A stretch of 64,000 nt of DNA, from the NCBI GenBank assembly GCA_963699825.1, contig CAVOVI010000013.1, positions 384,404 to 448,403 on the forward strand, in the 5' to 3' direction. The DNA is from SPDF01 sp963699825. GTDB taxonomy: Bacteria > Gemmatimonadota > Gemmatimonadetes > Gemmatimonadales > GWC2-71-9. The translations under genes were made by a program, and so were the position numbers. Of this stretch, positions 17,580 to 26,052 are shown in pieces (positions within the stretch are counted from its first letter, which is position 1; every line of letters begins with the position of its first letter). The notes beneath the pieces were generated by a model. The model searched no databases. It worked only from the letters and a program-made list of their open reading frames with translations, and was not told where the DNA came from.

Positions 17580-19682
17580 CTGCTGGCCTCCTCCCTCCTC
17601 CTCGCCGCCCCTCAACAGGGGGTTCAGTCGGTTGCGGCGGGAGATGACCTGGCGCCGGTCGTCCAGCGCATCGCGACGACGGTGCAGCTCGCGGCGCAGG
17701 AATACCGCATCGGAGTGTCCGGCGGGCGGGTCATTTCCGCCGCCGAGGTCGAGGAAGCCAACCTCTTTCTGGCTGAAGCACGCCGCACCGCCGAGCGACT
17801 CCCCCCCGAGTCCTCGGCTTCGACCATCGGGACGATCGATCAGATGATCGGCATGGTCGATCGCACGGCGGACCCCGATTCACTCGCCATCGCAGCCCGT
17901 TCCATCACCAGTGGCCTTGCAGAGCGCTATCGCGTCGATGTCGACCAGGTCCCCGGTACGGCGCCCACCCTCGCACGCGGGGCGCAGATCTATCAGCAGG
18001 ATTGTGCCAGCTGCCACGGCCTCACGGGGAGCGGTGATGGGCCGGCTGGGCTCGGCCTCATGCCGCCGCCCTCCGCCCTCCGGGATGGTGCGAGGCTGGT
18101 GAACACCTCCCCGCTCGACTTCTACCGTCGCATCACGATCGGCGTTTCGGGAACCGCGATGCCGGCATTCGAGACTCGCCTGAGCAATGCCGACCGCTGG
18201 GCCGCCGCGGCGTATGCCACACTGCTCAGGTACCCCGCCCCGTCCGGCGAGGTACCGGCGGGACTGCGGACCTTCAGCACGACGGCCAGGATGTCCGATG
18301 TCCAGATTGCCGAGGAACTCGGTGCTCCGGTCGAGTCGGCCCTCCCCGTGATCGCTGCCGTCCGGAGCTTCCAGGGGCAGGGAGCCGGCGTGCGCGCGGA
18401 GGCGGTTCTCGCCGAAGTGAATCTCCGCCTCGACTCGGTCCTCACACTCGCCGCCGCGGGGCAGAGTGAAGCGGCCAGCGCCGAGGCGTTCGAGGCCTAT
18501 CTGACCTTCGAACAGGTGGAGTCGGGGCTGCGCGCCATCGACCCGTCGCTGGCCGGACAGCTCGAAGCCGGGTTTGCGACGCTTCGCGGTCGCGCCGGGG
18601 GTGGCGCCACCTCCACTGAGCTGGATGTCCTGCATGCCGACCTGGTAACGGGGCTGGCCCGAGCGGAACGGATTCTCGGGACGCCGATGACGACGACCGA
18701 CCTCTTCGTGCAGTCGTTCGTGATCCTGCTGCGTGAAGGGCTGGAGGCGATCCTTCTCATCGGGGCGCTGATCGCCTTCCTGACGAAGACGGGCAACGCC
18801 AGGCGCAAGCGCGACGTTCACATCGGCGTTGGTGCGGCGGTGGTCGTCAGCCTGCTCACCGCCGTCGCGTTCGAGACCATCTTCCGGTTTTCGCCGGCCA
18901 GCCAGGAGGTGCTCGAGGGTGTCACGATGCTGGTCGCCACGGCGGCGCTCTTCTATGTGAGCTACTGGCTGCTGTCGAAGATGGAAGTGGCGAAGTGGAA
19001 TCGGTTCGTGAAGGGGAAGGTGCAGGACGCCCTCGTGTCGGGGTCGATGTTTGCGCTGCCGTCGGTGGCCTTCCTGGCGGTCTATCGCGAGGGCGTGGAG
19101 ACGGTCCTGTTCTACAAGGCGCTGCTGTTGGCCGGGCCGGCGTCCGGCGCAGTCTGGCCAGTCGTCCTCGGCATCCTCGCCGCCTCGGTGGTCCTCGCCG
19201 TGGTCTATGTGCTCATCAACCGGTTCGGCGTCAAGTTGCCCCTGAAGCCGTTCTTCGGCATCACGAGCGCGTTCCTCTACTACATGGCGTTCGTGTTCCT
19301 GGGGAAGGGGATTGCGGAGCTGCAGGGTGGTGGGGTGGTACCGATCACGGTGGTCTCGTGGGCGCCGCAGATCGAACGACTGGGGATCTACCGGACGGTC
19401 GAATCGCTGACGGCACAGGGCATCCTGCTGCTGCTGTTCATCGGGGCGGTGGTCTGGACGTTCTTCCTCGAGCCCCGGCGTCTGCGGGTGACGCAGGCAC
19501 TCGTACCCGAACCACTGCCGCCGGGACGTTCCGACCAGGCGGAGAGCGGACCGGTCAAGACCGGCCCTTCGATACCGTTCGAAGTGGATCTCCTGCGCTC
19601 GCTCGAGCGGATGGACGCCGATCTCGCGGAACTGCGCGCCGAGGTCGATCGCCTGAAGGCGAGACTGCACGCGCGGCGGTAG
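17565..19682 (+). CDS. FTR1-family iron permease with fused cytochrome c domain
   Basis: A 705-residue inner-membrane iron transporter. A signal peptide (MILIPLLASSLLLA) leads into a periplasmic region; a class I cytochrome c domain binds heme at C147-A-S-C150-H151 with a distal Met probably in GTAMPAF. From about residue 378 comes the FTR1 permease with both iron-binding motifs, REGLE (390-394) and REGVE (508-512), seven helices, and a cytosolic coiled-coil tail (LERMDADLAELRAEVDRLKARL). The cytochrome probably oxidises ferrous iron for transport, as proposed for FetMP/Efe-type systems. ATG 17565 is chosen over TTG 17559 for the better signal peptide. No clear Shine-Dalgarno is visible. A Fur-box-like site covers the start. 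Confidence 0.92.
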   Translation: MILIPLLASSLLLAAPQQGVQSVAAGDDLAPVVQRIATTVQLAAQEYRIGVSGGRVISAAEVEEANLFLAEARRTAERLPPESSASTIGTIDQMIGMVDRTADPDSLAIAARSITSGLAERYRVDVDQVPGTAPTLARGAQIYQQDCASCHGLTGSGDGPAGLGLMPPPSALRDGARLVNTSPLDFYRRITIGVSGTAMPAFETRLSNADRWAAAAYATLLRYPAPSGEVPAGLRTFSTTARMSDVQIAEELGAPVESALPVIAAVRSFQGQGAGVRAEAVLAEVNLRLDSVLTLAAAGQSEAASAEAFEAYLTFEQVESGLRAIDPSLAGQLEAGFATLRGRAGGGATSTELDVLHADLVTGLARAERILGTPMTTTDLFVQSFVILLREGLEAILLIGALIAFLTKTGNARRKRDVHIGVGAAVVVSLLTAVAFETIFRFSPASQEVLEGVTMLVATAALFYVSYWLLSKMEVAKWNRFVKGKVQDALVSGSMFALPSVAFLAVYREGVETVLFYKALLLAGPASGAVWPVVLGILAASVVLAVVYVLINRFGVKLPLKPFFGITSAFLYYMAFVFLGKGIAELQGGGVVPITVVSWAPQIERLGIYRTVESLTAQGILLLLFIGAVVWTFFLEPRRLRVTQALVPEPLPPGRSDQAESGPVKTGPSIPFEVDLLRSLERMDADLAELRAEVDRLKARLHARR

Positions 19683-19722
19683 TCGAGTGCTGTCGTCCAG
19701 CGGGGGCACGAATGACAGAACA

Positions 19723-19756
19723 GCAAACGGCCCGCCGAATTCGGCGGGCCGTCTGC
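19723..19756 (-). terminator. Strong GC-rich hairpin, terminator-like on the minus strand
   Basis: A 14-bp stem (one G-U pair) with the loop GAATTC: its core ACGGCCCGCC / GGCGGGCCGT is a perfect palindrome at 19727-19752. On the minus strand it is followed by TGTTCTGT, moderately U-rich; on the plus strand the flank is not T-rich. It closes the candidate small RNA and may also stop readthrough from the iron permease gene. Confidence 0.6.
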
Positions 19757-19870
19757 GCTAGAGAGGTGGTAGATCGCCCCCTGAGTTATACGGAGACGGG
19801 CAGATGTGCCCGCTCCAACCCTTCTTCGACCTACCACTTTTTCCAGGGGCAGTGGTCACCCCTTGCTGGA
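19723..19870 (-). ncRNA. Candidate structured small RNA, about 145 nt
   Basis: No coding sequence explains this stretch. Read on the minus strand it folds by eye into three elements: a 5' hairpin with GGGG (19857-19860 region) pairing CCCC and UCCA pairing UGGA; a long helix GUGGUAG / CUACCAC with flanking UCG / CGA that encloses an inner hairpin CGGGCA-CAUC-UGCCCG flanked by GGAG / CUCC (19763-19836); and the terminator hairpin at 19723-19756. A sigma54-type promoter lies 11 bp upstream, and a terminator of lgt insulates it from readthrough. It lacks a T-arm and is not a tRNA. I do not recognise a known family. Confidence 0.5.
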
Positions 19871-19880
19871 CAACTTCTAA

Positions 19881-19896
19881 AGCACTCTCCGTGCCA
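19881..19896 (-). promoter_or_regulatory. Sigma54-type (-24/-12) promoter
   Basis: On the minus strand the sequence is TGGCACGGAGAGTGCT, matching the consensus TGGCACG-N4-TTGCW at all but one defined position, with invariant GG and GC ten bases apart. It points away from lgt and towards the structured RNA candidate; the expected transcription start is near 19869. Nothing else lies downstream on that strand except the antisense of the iron permease gene. Confidence 0.6.
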
Positions 19897-19954
19897 CGTT
19901 GAACAAAACCGCAAGCCATTTGGCAGCAATGACTTGCGCGTCTGGGAGAGGAGC

Positions 19955-19996
19955 CAAAAAACAGCCGAAACCGTCAAACAGTTTGACGATTTCGGC
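19955..19996 (-). terminator. Rho-independent terminator of the lgt operon
   Basis: On the minus strand a 15-bp stem (GCCGAAATCGTCAAA pairing with TTTGACGGTTTCGGC, one mismatch, loop CTG) is followed by TGTTTTTTGG. It lies 50 bp beyond the lgt stop and ends the long minus-strand housekeeping operon. A smaller hairpin (ACAGCT/AGCTGT, near 20024-20039) sits between. Confidence 0.88.
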
Positions 19997-20045
19997 TTTG
20001 ACTGCCCAAGTGGTTTATCTGTCAACAGCTTAACGAGCTGTCAAT

Positions 20046-20888
20046 CTACTTGACGGTTTTGGCTGGTGTCATGGAAAGGTACTCCCCCGCCGGGGCTTCG
20101 CCTGCGCCCTTGAGGCGGGCGAAGACAATGGTACCGACCAGCACGATTGCCACGCTGGTCACCTGCGCCACGGTGAAGCCACCGAAGAACCTGTCGTCCT
20201 TGGCGCGCAGGATCTCGATGAAGAACCGCTCCACGCCGGCCATCATCAGGTAGACACCCAGCAGCGTCCCCGTCCCCCAGTCCCGTGAGCGGAGCTTCCA
20301 CAGGACCATGAACGCCAGCAGCATCAGTCCCGTTTCGTAGAGCTGTGTCGGGTGGACGGCCAGGAGCGTCGAGGGGTCGAGTCCGGCCGGCACGGTGACG
20401 CCGAATGCGGCGAGGTTACCGGCGGTCGAGGGGGGTAGACCCTCTGGAAACGAGACCGCCCATGGGAGGTTGGTCGGGCCGCCGTAGTCGTCCCCTACCA
20501 GGAAGCAGCCGACGCGCCCGATGGCATAGGCGGCGGCCAGGGCGGGGGCGGTGATCTGCAGCGTCCACCGGGCCGGGACGCCGAGCCGCCATCCGTTGGC
20601 GAGGACGGCCACCACGCCGCCCAGGAACCCACCGTACCAGACCAGGCCACCGCGGGAGAAGAGGGCGCCGGGGTCCTGTGTCAGGGCCACGTACCAGAGC
20701 TTGGCTCCGAGGACGCCGCCGATGAGCGCCGCCATCACGATGTCGGAGGAGTAGTTCCGGTTCAGCCCTCGGCGCTCGAGCTCGAGCCCGATGAGCCATC
20801 CGCCGACCAGGAAGCCGACCATCATCATGATCCCGTAGCCGGTGACCTCAATCGGGCCGAGATTGATGTTGAATGGGTAGACGGGCAT
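20046..20888 (-). CDS. lgt: Prolipoprotein diacylglyceryl transferase
   Basis: A 280-residue polytopic inner-membrane enzyme that transfers diacylglycerol from phosphatidylglycerol to the lipobox cysteine, the first step of lipoprotein maturation. It has about seven hydrophobic helices, the conserved arginine-containing signature AAAYAIGRVGCFLVGDDYG (variant of the usual GRxGNxxNGE) and AVHPTQLYETGL. The substitution of Cys for the common Asn in the signature is unusual but tolerated in some phyla. It is the last gene of the minus-strand operon, 12 bp after tsaD. Several lipoproteins in this window are its likely substrates. Confidence 0.93.
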   Translation of the reverse strand: MPVYPFNINLGPIEVTGYGIMMMVGFLVGGWLIGLELERRGLNRNYSSDIVMAALIGGVLGAKLWYVALTQDPGALFSRGGLVWYGGFLGGVVAVLANGWRLGVPARWTLQITAPALAAAYAIGRVGCFLVGDDYGGPTNLPWAVSFPEGLPPSTAGNLAAFGVTVPAGLDPSTLLAVHPTQLYETGLMLLAFMVLWKLRSRDWGTGTLLGVYLMMAGVERFFIEILRAKDDRFFGGFTVAQVTSVAIVLVGTIVFARLKGAGEAPAGEYLSMTPAKTVK

Positions 20889-20900
20889 CGAGACTCCGAT

Positions 20901-21941
20901 TCAGGCGGCTGAGGGAATGAGGCCAGGCAGAGGCAGGCTGTCGCTCGGTTCCAATCCGGGGCCGCTCCGTTCGCCGCGCGCCAGTCGCCAGGCGCCCGCG
21001 GCGGCGATCATGGCGGCATTGTCGGTATTGAGGCGCGGACTCGCGACAGACACACGCACCCGGGTGCCCAGTCGTTCCCGCAGCCGGTTGGCCAGCGCTC
21101 GATTGCACGCCACCCCTCCGCCGATCATCGCGAGGGGGTAGCCCAACTCCTCCGCCGCGGCGGCGGTCTTCTCGACCAGCACCTCGATCGCCGCGTCCTG
21201 GAACCCACGGGCGAGGTCCGCACGCTCGGCATCGAGGTCGGCGCTCTGCCGCACGGTGCGCAGCACCGCGGTCTTGAGGCCGCTGAACGAGAAGTTCCAG
21301 CGGTTGGGACCGTCCCCCTTCAGGTCGCGGAGCAGGGGGCGGGGAAAGACGAACTTCCCGGCCCTGCCGGTCGCGGCGAGCCGTTCGAGCGGAGCGCCGC
21401 CGGGATAGCCGAGGCCGAGGAGCGTGGCGACCTTGTCGAAGGCCTCGCCCGCCGCATCGTCGAGCGTCTGGCCGAGCAGGCGATACTCACCCCAGGCGGG
21501 GACATCGAGCAGGAGTGTGTGGCCGCCGCTGACGAGGAGCGCCACGAAGGGCGGGGCGAACTCCCGGTCCTCCAGCGCCGGCGCGAAGAGATGCCCCTCC
21601 ATGTGGTGCACACCGATCAGTGGCTTCCCGGTGGACCAGGCGAGCGTCTTCCCGTACATCAGCCCCACCAGCAGTGCGCCGACCAGCCCCGGGCCGGCCG
21701 TCACGGCAATGGCGTCGATGTCGTCGAGGGTGGTGCCCGCCTCTCCCAGGGCCCGGTCCACCACGGGACCGACCGCGGTCAGGTGCGCGCGGCTCGCCAG
21801 TTCGGGCACCACACCGCCGAACACCTTGTGCACATCCTGCGAGAGGATCACGACGCTTTCCAGCATCGGGCGCCCCGCTTCGAGTCGGACGATCGCGGCG
21901 GAGGTTTCGTCGCAGGAGGACTCGATTCCGAGGACGCGCAT
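20901..21941 (-). CDS. tsaD: tRNA N6-adenosine threonylcarbamoyltransferase
   Basis: A 346-residue ASKHA-fold enzyme that places threonylcarbamoyl on A37 of ANN-decoding tRNAs, acting with TsaB, TsaC and TsaE. The start MRVLGIESSCDETSAAIV is canonical, and the metal-binding HHMEGH motif, the SGGHT phosphate loop and the GGVACNRAL and NTDNAAMIA motifs are all intact. ATG 21941 is favoured because it opens the conserved GIESSCDE. Neighbours are the thioredoxin-like gene (8 bp away) and lgt. Confidence 0.95.
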   Translation of the reverse strand: MRVLGIESSCDETSAAIVRLEAGRPMLESVVILSQDVHKVFGGVVPELASRAHLTAVGPVVDRALGEAGTTLDDIDAIAVTAGPGLVGALLVGLMYGKTLAWSTGKPLIGVHHMEGHLFAPALEDREFAPPFVALLVSGGHTLLLDVPAWGEYRLLGQTLDDAAGEAFDKVATLLGLGYPGGAPLERLAATGRAGKFVFPRPLLRDLKGDGPNRWNFSFSGLKTAVLRTVRQSADLDAERADLARGFQDAAIEVLVEKTAAAAEELGYPLAMIGGGVACNRALANRLRERLGTRVRVSVASPRLNTDNAAMIAAAGAWRLARGERSGPGLEPSDSLPLPGLIPSAA

Positions 21942-21949
21942 CCCGCGGT

Positions 21950-22491
21950 TCAGCTCGACTGGTCGAGCAGCCGCTCGATCAATTCCCGGTTGATCTGGGA
22001 ACTCCAGTCGTGCGCGCCGATGATCCGCTTGATGATCACGCCGTTCCGGTCGAGGAGGAAGCTCTCGGGCACCCCGGTGGTCTGGTAGATGCGCTGGATC
22101 TCCCCGCTCTGGTCGAAGAGCAGGTCGAAGGTCACCCCCATGCTCCGCTCCGAACGCGATGACGCCCGCCGGGTCCCCGTCGTCGATGCTGACCGCCGCC
22201 ACCTTGAACCCGCGCGGTGCGAGCTGCTTGTAGACGATCTCCATCGACGGCATCTCTTCGCGGCATGGTGCGCACCACGTCGCCCAGATGTTCACCAGCG
22301 TCACCTGGCCGGCGTATTTCTCCCGGAGGGAGACCGTGTCGCCGGTTGCGAGGTCCACGACGCGGAAGTCCGGGCGCCTTCTTGTTGACGGCGACGCCGT
22401 AGTTGTCAGGGCTGTTCTTCACGAGGGCCACTGCGCCCACGACCATTCCGACGACGATGGTGCCGACGACCCACCACTGCTTGGACATCAT
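21950..22491 (-). CDS. TlpA/ResA-like thioredoxin (two frameshifts)
   Basis: About 180 residues after correction: an N-terminal membrane anchor (VVGTIVVGMVVGAVALV), then a thioredoxin fold with the redox motif WCAPC (in IWATWCAPCREEMPSM) and the cis-Pro loop TTGVPESFLLDR. Such anchored periplasmic thioredoxins reduce disulfides, often in cytochrome c maturation. The frame breaks at about 22370 (extra G, restored by reading APDFRVVDLATG) and about 22135 (extra G in a G5 run, restored by HGVTFDLLFDQ). Both are single insertions in G runs. ATG 22491 or the adjacent ATG 22488 is the start. Confidence 0.87.
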
Positions 22492-22502
22492 GTCGCTCTT
22501 CC

Positions 22503-23168
22503 TCAGGCCCGTGCCTGGCACAGGCGATAGAGTTCACTGACGGCGCTGCCGATATCGGCGGCGCCGAAGACGGCGGTGCCCGCCACGAATGTATCCGCGC
22601 CCGCGGCGTGCACCTGCGCGATGGTCTTGGGTGTGATCCCGCCATCCACTTCGAGCCGGGCGCCTGACCGCCGCGCGTCGAGCAGTGCGCGCACGCGTCG
22701 GATCTTGTCGGTGGTGGCCGGGATGTACGATTGTCCGCCGAATCCCGGATTCACCGACATCACGAGCACCAGGTCAAGATCGGGAACAACCTCCTCGATC
22801 AGCGCGAGCGGTGTTGACGGGTTGAGCGTCAAACCCGCGAGCATCCCGCGTTCCCGTACGGCGGCCAGGTGGCGCTGCACATGCACGGTGGCCTCGGGGT
22901 GGAAGGTGAAGACATTCGCGCCGGCCGCGGCGTACTCCTCGATGTACTGCTCCGGCCGCTCCACCATCAGATGGACGTCGATCGGACAGTCGGTGATTCG
23001 GCGGATGGCCCTGATGATCGGCGCCCCGAAGGTGAGATTCGGGACGAAATGGCCATCCATCACATCCACGTGCATCCACTCGGCGCCGCCGGCGAGCGCC
23101 TCCTCGACCTGTTCGCGGAGGCGGGAAAGGTCGGCGCTCAGGACGCTCGGTGCGATGATCGGATTCAC
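22503..23168 (-). CDS. rpe: Ribulose-phosphate 3-epimerase
   Basis: A 221-residue TIM-barrel enzyme interconverting ribulose 5-phosphate and xylulose 5-phosphate in the pentose phosphate pathway. Diagnostic segments: IIAPSVLSADLSRL, the metal site HVDVMDGHFVPNLTFG, DVHLMVERPEQYIE, the VMSVNPGFGGQSYIP loop, and the phosphate-binding VDGGI with AGTAVFGA. Full length, no anomalies. Start GTG 23168 overlaps the stop of the PASTA gene. Confidence 0.95.
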   Translation of the reverse strand: MNPIIAPSVLSADLSRLREQVEEALAGGAEWMHVDVMDGHFVPNLTFGAPIIRAIRRITDCPIDVHLMVERPEQYIEEYAAAGANVFTFHPEATVHVQRHLAAVRERGMLAGLTLNPSTPLALIEEVVPDLDLVLVMSVNPGFGGQSYIPATTDKIRRVRALLDARRSGARLEVDGGITPKTIAQVHAAGADTFVAGTAVFGAADIGSAVSELYRLCQARA

Positions 23169-23917
23169 GGTGTCCTCGCCAGGGTCAAGTCCACACGGCT
23201 CCGCCGGGGGAGTCGCACGCCGGGGGAGGGTCTCTGTGCCAGCACGACGCCGGGCTGCGCACCGGGCCGGTCCTCATACCTGACATACCCCATGCTGAGT
23301 CCCAGCGATTCCAGGCGGCCCGCCGCCTCCTCGCGGGTCAGGCCGCGAAGGGAGGGTACCTGAATATCGGCTGGGCCGCGGCTCACGACCAGCGTCACGA
23401 ATTCTCCCGGCCGTCGGACGACGCCGAGCCCGGGTCTGGTGGCCAGTACCGTCCCGGGAATGGTCAGGGAAGCCACCGAGTCCACCGGGCCGACCCGGAA
23501 GCCCGCCTCCCGGAGCACCGATGCCGCCAGGTCGAGATCGAGGTTCACGACGTCGGGGACGACCGACGATTCCGGGCCGGTACTCACCGTCAGGCGGACA
23601 ACGGCGGAGGCCGGGAGCCGCATTTCCGGCGGAGGATCCTGCCAGACCACGATCCCGCCAAGGGCAGTGGGATGCGGGATCTCCGCTTCCCGGCGCACCC
23701 GGAACCCCGCCGCCTGGAGCGTCTCCTCCGCTGAGGCATAGGGCTGCCCCATCACGCTCGGCACCAGGTTCCCCTCGTCGGAGATCGGCGCGGGGAAGAG
23801 CACCACGGCCGCCAGCAGATAGCCGAGGAGCGAGGCGCCCGCGATGACGCCCAGCCAGACGAGGAATCGCCGGGTGACAATCGGATCAGACTCCGGCGTG
23901 AAGCGGCGAAATTTCAT
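23165..23917 (-). CDS. PASTA-domain membrane protein
   Basis: A 250-residue protein with a short cytosolic N terminus, one transmembrane helix (VWLGVIAGASLLGYLLAAVVL, about residues 19-40) and three extracytoplasmic PASTA repeats (around LVPSVMGQPYASAEETL, VVPDVVNLDLDLAASVL and QVPSLRGLTREEAAGRL). PASTA domains bind peptidoglycan or muropeptides and usually belong to PASTA kinases or PBPs; here there is no kinase domain, so it is a stand-alone sensor or scaffold. ATG 23917 overlaps the rsmB stop (ATGA). Role in the operon is unknown. Confidence 0.88.
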   Translation of the reverse strand: MKFRRFTPESDPIVTRRFLVWLGVIAGASLLGYLLAAVVLFPAPISDEGNLVPSVMGQPYASAEETLQAAGFRVRREAEIPHPTALGGIVVWQDPPPEMRLPASAVVRLTVSTGPESSVVPDVVNLDLDLAASVLREAGFRVGPVDSVASLTIPGTVLATRPGLGVVRRPGEFVTLVVSRGPADIQVPSLRGLTREEAAGRLESLGLSMGYVRYEDRPGAQPGVVLAQRPSPGVRLPRRSRVDLTLARTP

Positions 23918-25221
23918 TGCGCCCGCCGCAGACGCGCCGCGTAGGCGCCGTCGGTACCGTGGCGCTGCGGCAGGAGAGTGAGGTCTCCCAGCTCCGACAG
24001 GCATTCGTCGGGGACAGCACCGGAGGGTTCACGGTGAAAGTCGGGGTGTGATGCGAGGAAACGCGCCACCTGCTCCTCATTCTCTTCCGGTTCGAGGGAA
24101 CACGTGGCGTAAACTAACAGCCCACCGGGTCGGACCGCCGCCGCGGCCCCCGCAAGGAGGGAGGCCTGCGTCGTCGCCAGTTCTCGCAACGCCTCCGCGG
24201 TGACCCGCAGCCGGGCGTCGGGGTGCCGAGCAAAGGTGCCGGTGCCGAGGCAGGGCGCGTCGAGCAGCACTCCATCGAGGGGCCGGGTCGGAGGAGCCCC
24301 CGCATCGGCGATGACGAGGTGCTCCCGCCCTGATCCGGCGCGCCGGAGGTTCTCGCCGAGGCGTGCCGTGCGCCGCCGACTCCGCTCCGCCGCCACCAGC
24401 ACGCCGGCGTTGCGCCCCACGGCGATCGCTTTTCCGCCCGGTGCCGCGCAGGCATCGAGGACGCGTCCGTCGCGGGGGAAGTCTGCGAACCGTGCCACCA
24501 GGGCCTGTGCGGCATCCTGGACGAAGAAGGCACCTTCATCATATCCGGGGAGCTCGCCGGGTCGGGTGGTGTCCACCACGAGCCCTGCGCCGAATGGGGC
24601 GGCCGAATTCGGGATCCCCGCGGCGTCGAGCCGTTCGCGCAGTGCCGTGAGGTCCTCACGCGCCGCCTGCAGCACCAGCGGTGGCCGCCCGTTGTTCCAG
24701 CGCAGCAGTGCTTCCGTTTCCGTGGCCCCGAAGCGTGCGACCCACCCGGCCACCAGCCATTCCGGATGGCTGTGCGCGCGCGCCAGGGCGGCCACGGGAT
24801 CGCCGGAGGCGATGGCCGGTGCCGGCGTCGCCTCCCGGCCGAGGCGACGGAGCACCGCGTTCACGAAGCCGGCCGGGGCCTTGCCGGCGATTTCCCGGGC
24901 CAGGTCCACGGAGGTGCTGACCGCGGCGTGCGGTGGGATGCGGTCGAGGTGGAGGAGTTGGTACGCGCCGACTCGGAGGAGATCGCGGAGCGGCGGGGAA
25001 ACGGAGTCCCAGCCGAGACGGATGAGCTGGGCGAGGCGGTCGTCAAGCGAGTCCTGCGCGCGGAGGACCCCGCCAGCCAGTTCGTGCGCGAGGCGGCGAT
25101 CGGCATCGGAAAGCCCCTCGATGGCGTCGCCGAGGGCGGCGTCGAAGGGACGACCGTCACGAACCTCGCGGAGGATGGTGAGTGCGGCGCGGCGTGCATC
25201 GACACCGACGGGCTGGTTCAG
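23914..25221 (-). CDS. rsmB: 16S rRNA (cytosine-C5) methyltransferase RsmB
   Basis: About 435 residues: an N-terminal NusB-like RNA-binding domain (RRAALTILREVRDG through LRRLGREA) and a SAM-dependent methyltransferase domain with CAAPGGKAIA (SAM binding), DAPCLGTGTFARHPDARLR (motif IV PC) and YATCSLEPEENE (motif VI catalytic TCS). It methylates C967 of 16S rRNA in E. coli. The start is unclear: no ATG, GTG or TTG is in frame before the NusB region, so I use CTG 25221, which overlaps the thiG stop as CTGA. An unseen one-base insertion near 25195, with a start at GTG/ATG there, is the alternative. Confidence 0.9.
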   Translation of the reverse strand: MNQPVGVDARRAALTILREVRDGRPFDAALGDAIEGLSDADRRLAHELAGGVLRAQDSLDDRLAQLIRLGWDSVSPPLRDLLRVGAYQLLHLDRIPPHAAVSTSVDLAREIAGKAPAGFVNAVLRRLGREATPAPAIASGDPVAALARAHSHPEWLVAGWVARFGATETEALLRWNNGRPPLVLQAAREDLTALRERLDAAGIPNSAAPFGAGLVVDTTRPGELPGYDEGAFFVQDAAQALVARFADFPRDGRVLDACAAPGGKAIAVGRNAGVLVAAERSRRRTARLGENLRRAGSGREHLVIADAGAPPTRPLDGVLLDAPCLGTGTFARHPDARLRVTAEALRELATTQASLLAGAAAAVRPGGLLVYATCSLEPEENEEQVARFLASHPDFHREPSGAVPDECLSELGDLTLLPQRHGTDGAYAARLRRAQ

Positions 25222-26027
25222 CGCAGCATCCCCTTGGTGGGGCTGGATGGGACGGCGGTCTCGCGACGTGGCATCCGGCCCGCTCTCCACGCGGCGCGTC
25301 CCGCCTCCACCGCGTGGCGCATCGCCCACGCCATCAGCACCGGTTCGGCTGCCTCGGCGAGCGCAGTGTTCATCAGGATCCCGTCGACACCCTGCTCCAT
25401 GGTGAGGCAGGCGTCGCTGGCGGTCCCGACTCCCGCGTCCACGATGACAGGCACCTTGAGCCGACTCTTGATGGTGCGGATGGAATAGGGGTTCAACAAT
25501 CCCAGGCCGCTGCCGATCGGCGAAGCGAGTGGCATGACGGCCGCGCAACCCGCCTCTTCGAGGCGGAGGGCGGTGATCAGGTCGTCATTGGTGTAGGCGA
25601 GGACCTTGAATCCTTCCTTGACCAGCGTCCGGGTGGCGGCCAGGAGTCCCTCGGTATCCGGAAGGAGCGTTTCCTTGTCGCCGATCACCTCGAGTTTGAT
25701 GAACTCGTTGAACCCCGCCTCGCGCGCCAGCCGCGCGTACCGCACCGCCTCATCGGCGGTGTAGCAGCCGGCGGTGTTGGCCAGGAGGAAGTAGCGGTCG
25801 GTCGGGAGGTGGTACAGGACGCCCTGCTCCTTGGTGCGGTCGAGGTCCACACGCCGCACGGCGACGGTCACGACATCGGCGCCGGACGCCTCGATGGCCT
25901 GGGCCATCTGGAGGTTATCACGGTACTTGCCGGTACCGACGAGGAGGCGGGAGCGGAACGGCTGGCCGCCGATTTCGAGGGGCGTGTCTGGCGTGTCGCC
26001 GGGCGGGGTCGGGAAGGTGTCAGTCAT
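25218..26027 (-). CDS. thiG: Thiazole synthase
   Basis: A 269-residue TIM-barrel enzyme that builds the thiazole phosphate of thiamine from deoxyxylulose 5-phosphate, dehydroglycine/iminoglycine and ThiS thiocarboxylate. Signatures: RLLVGTGKY, the Schiff-base lysine region FIKLEVIGD, ASPIGSGLGLLN and VDAGVGTASDAC. An extra C-terminal tail of about 20 residues goes beyond the usual end. It lies 25 bp downstream of its sulfur-carrier partner thiS, forming a thiE-thiS-thiG block. Confidence 0.95.
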   Translation of the reverse strand: MTDTFPTPPGDTPDTPLEIGGQPFRSRLLVGTGKYRDNLQMAQAIEASGADVVTVAVRRVDLDRTKEQGVLYHLPTDRYFLLANTAGCYTADEAVRYARLAREAGFNEFIKLEVIGDKETLLPDTEGLLAATRTLVKEGFKVLAYTNDDLITALRLEEAGCAAVMPLASPIGSGLGLLNPYSIRTIKSRLKVPVIVDAGVGTASDACLTMEQGVDGILMNTALAEAAEPVLMAWAMRHAVEAGRAAWRAGRMPRRETAVPSSPTKGMLR

Positions 26028-26052
26028 GCGGGGAAAGATAATGGCGTGGCGG

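Noticed and set aside
19763..19842. A tRNA-like cloverleaf in the gap after the iron permease
   Set aside because: The outer stem and inner hairpin are real, but there is no T-arm, no anticodon arm of standard length and no CCA-like end on either strand.
19831..20025. A 64-residue minus-strand open frame beyond lgt
   Set aside because: It runs through the lgt terminator and the sigma54-type promoter, and its composition is not protein-like.
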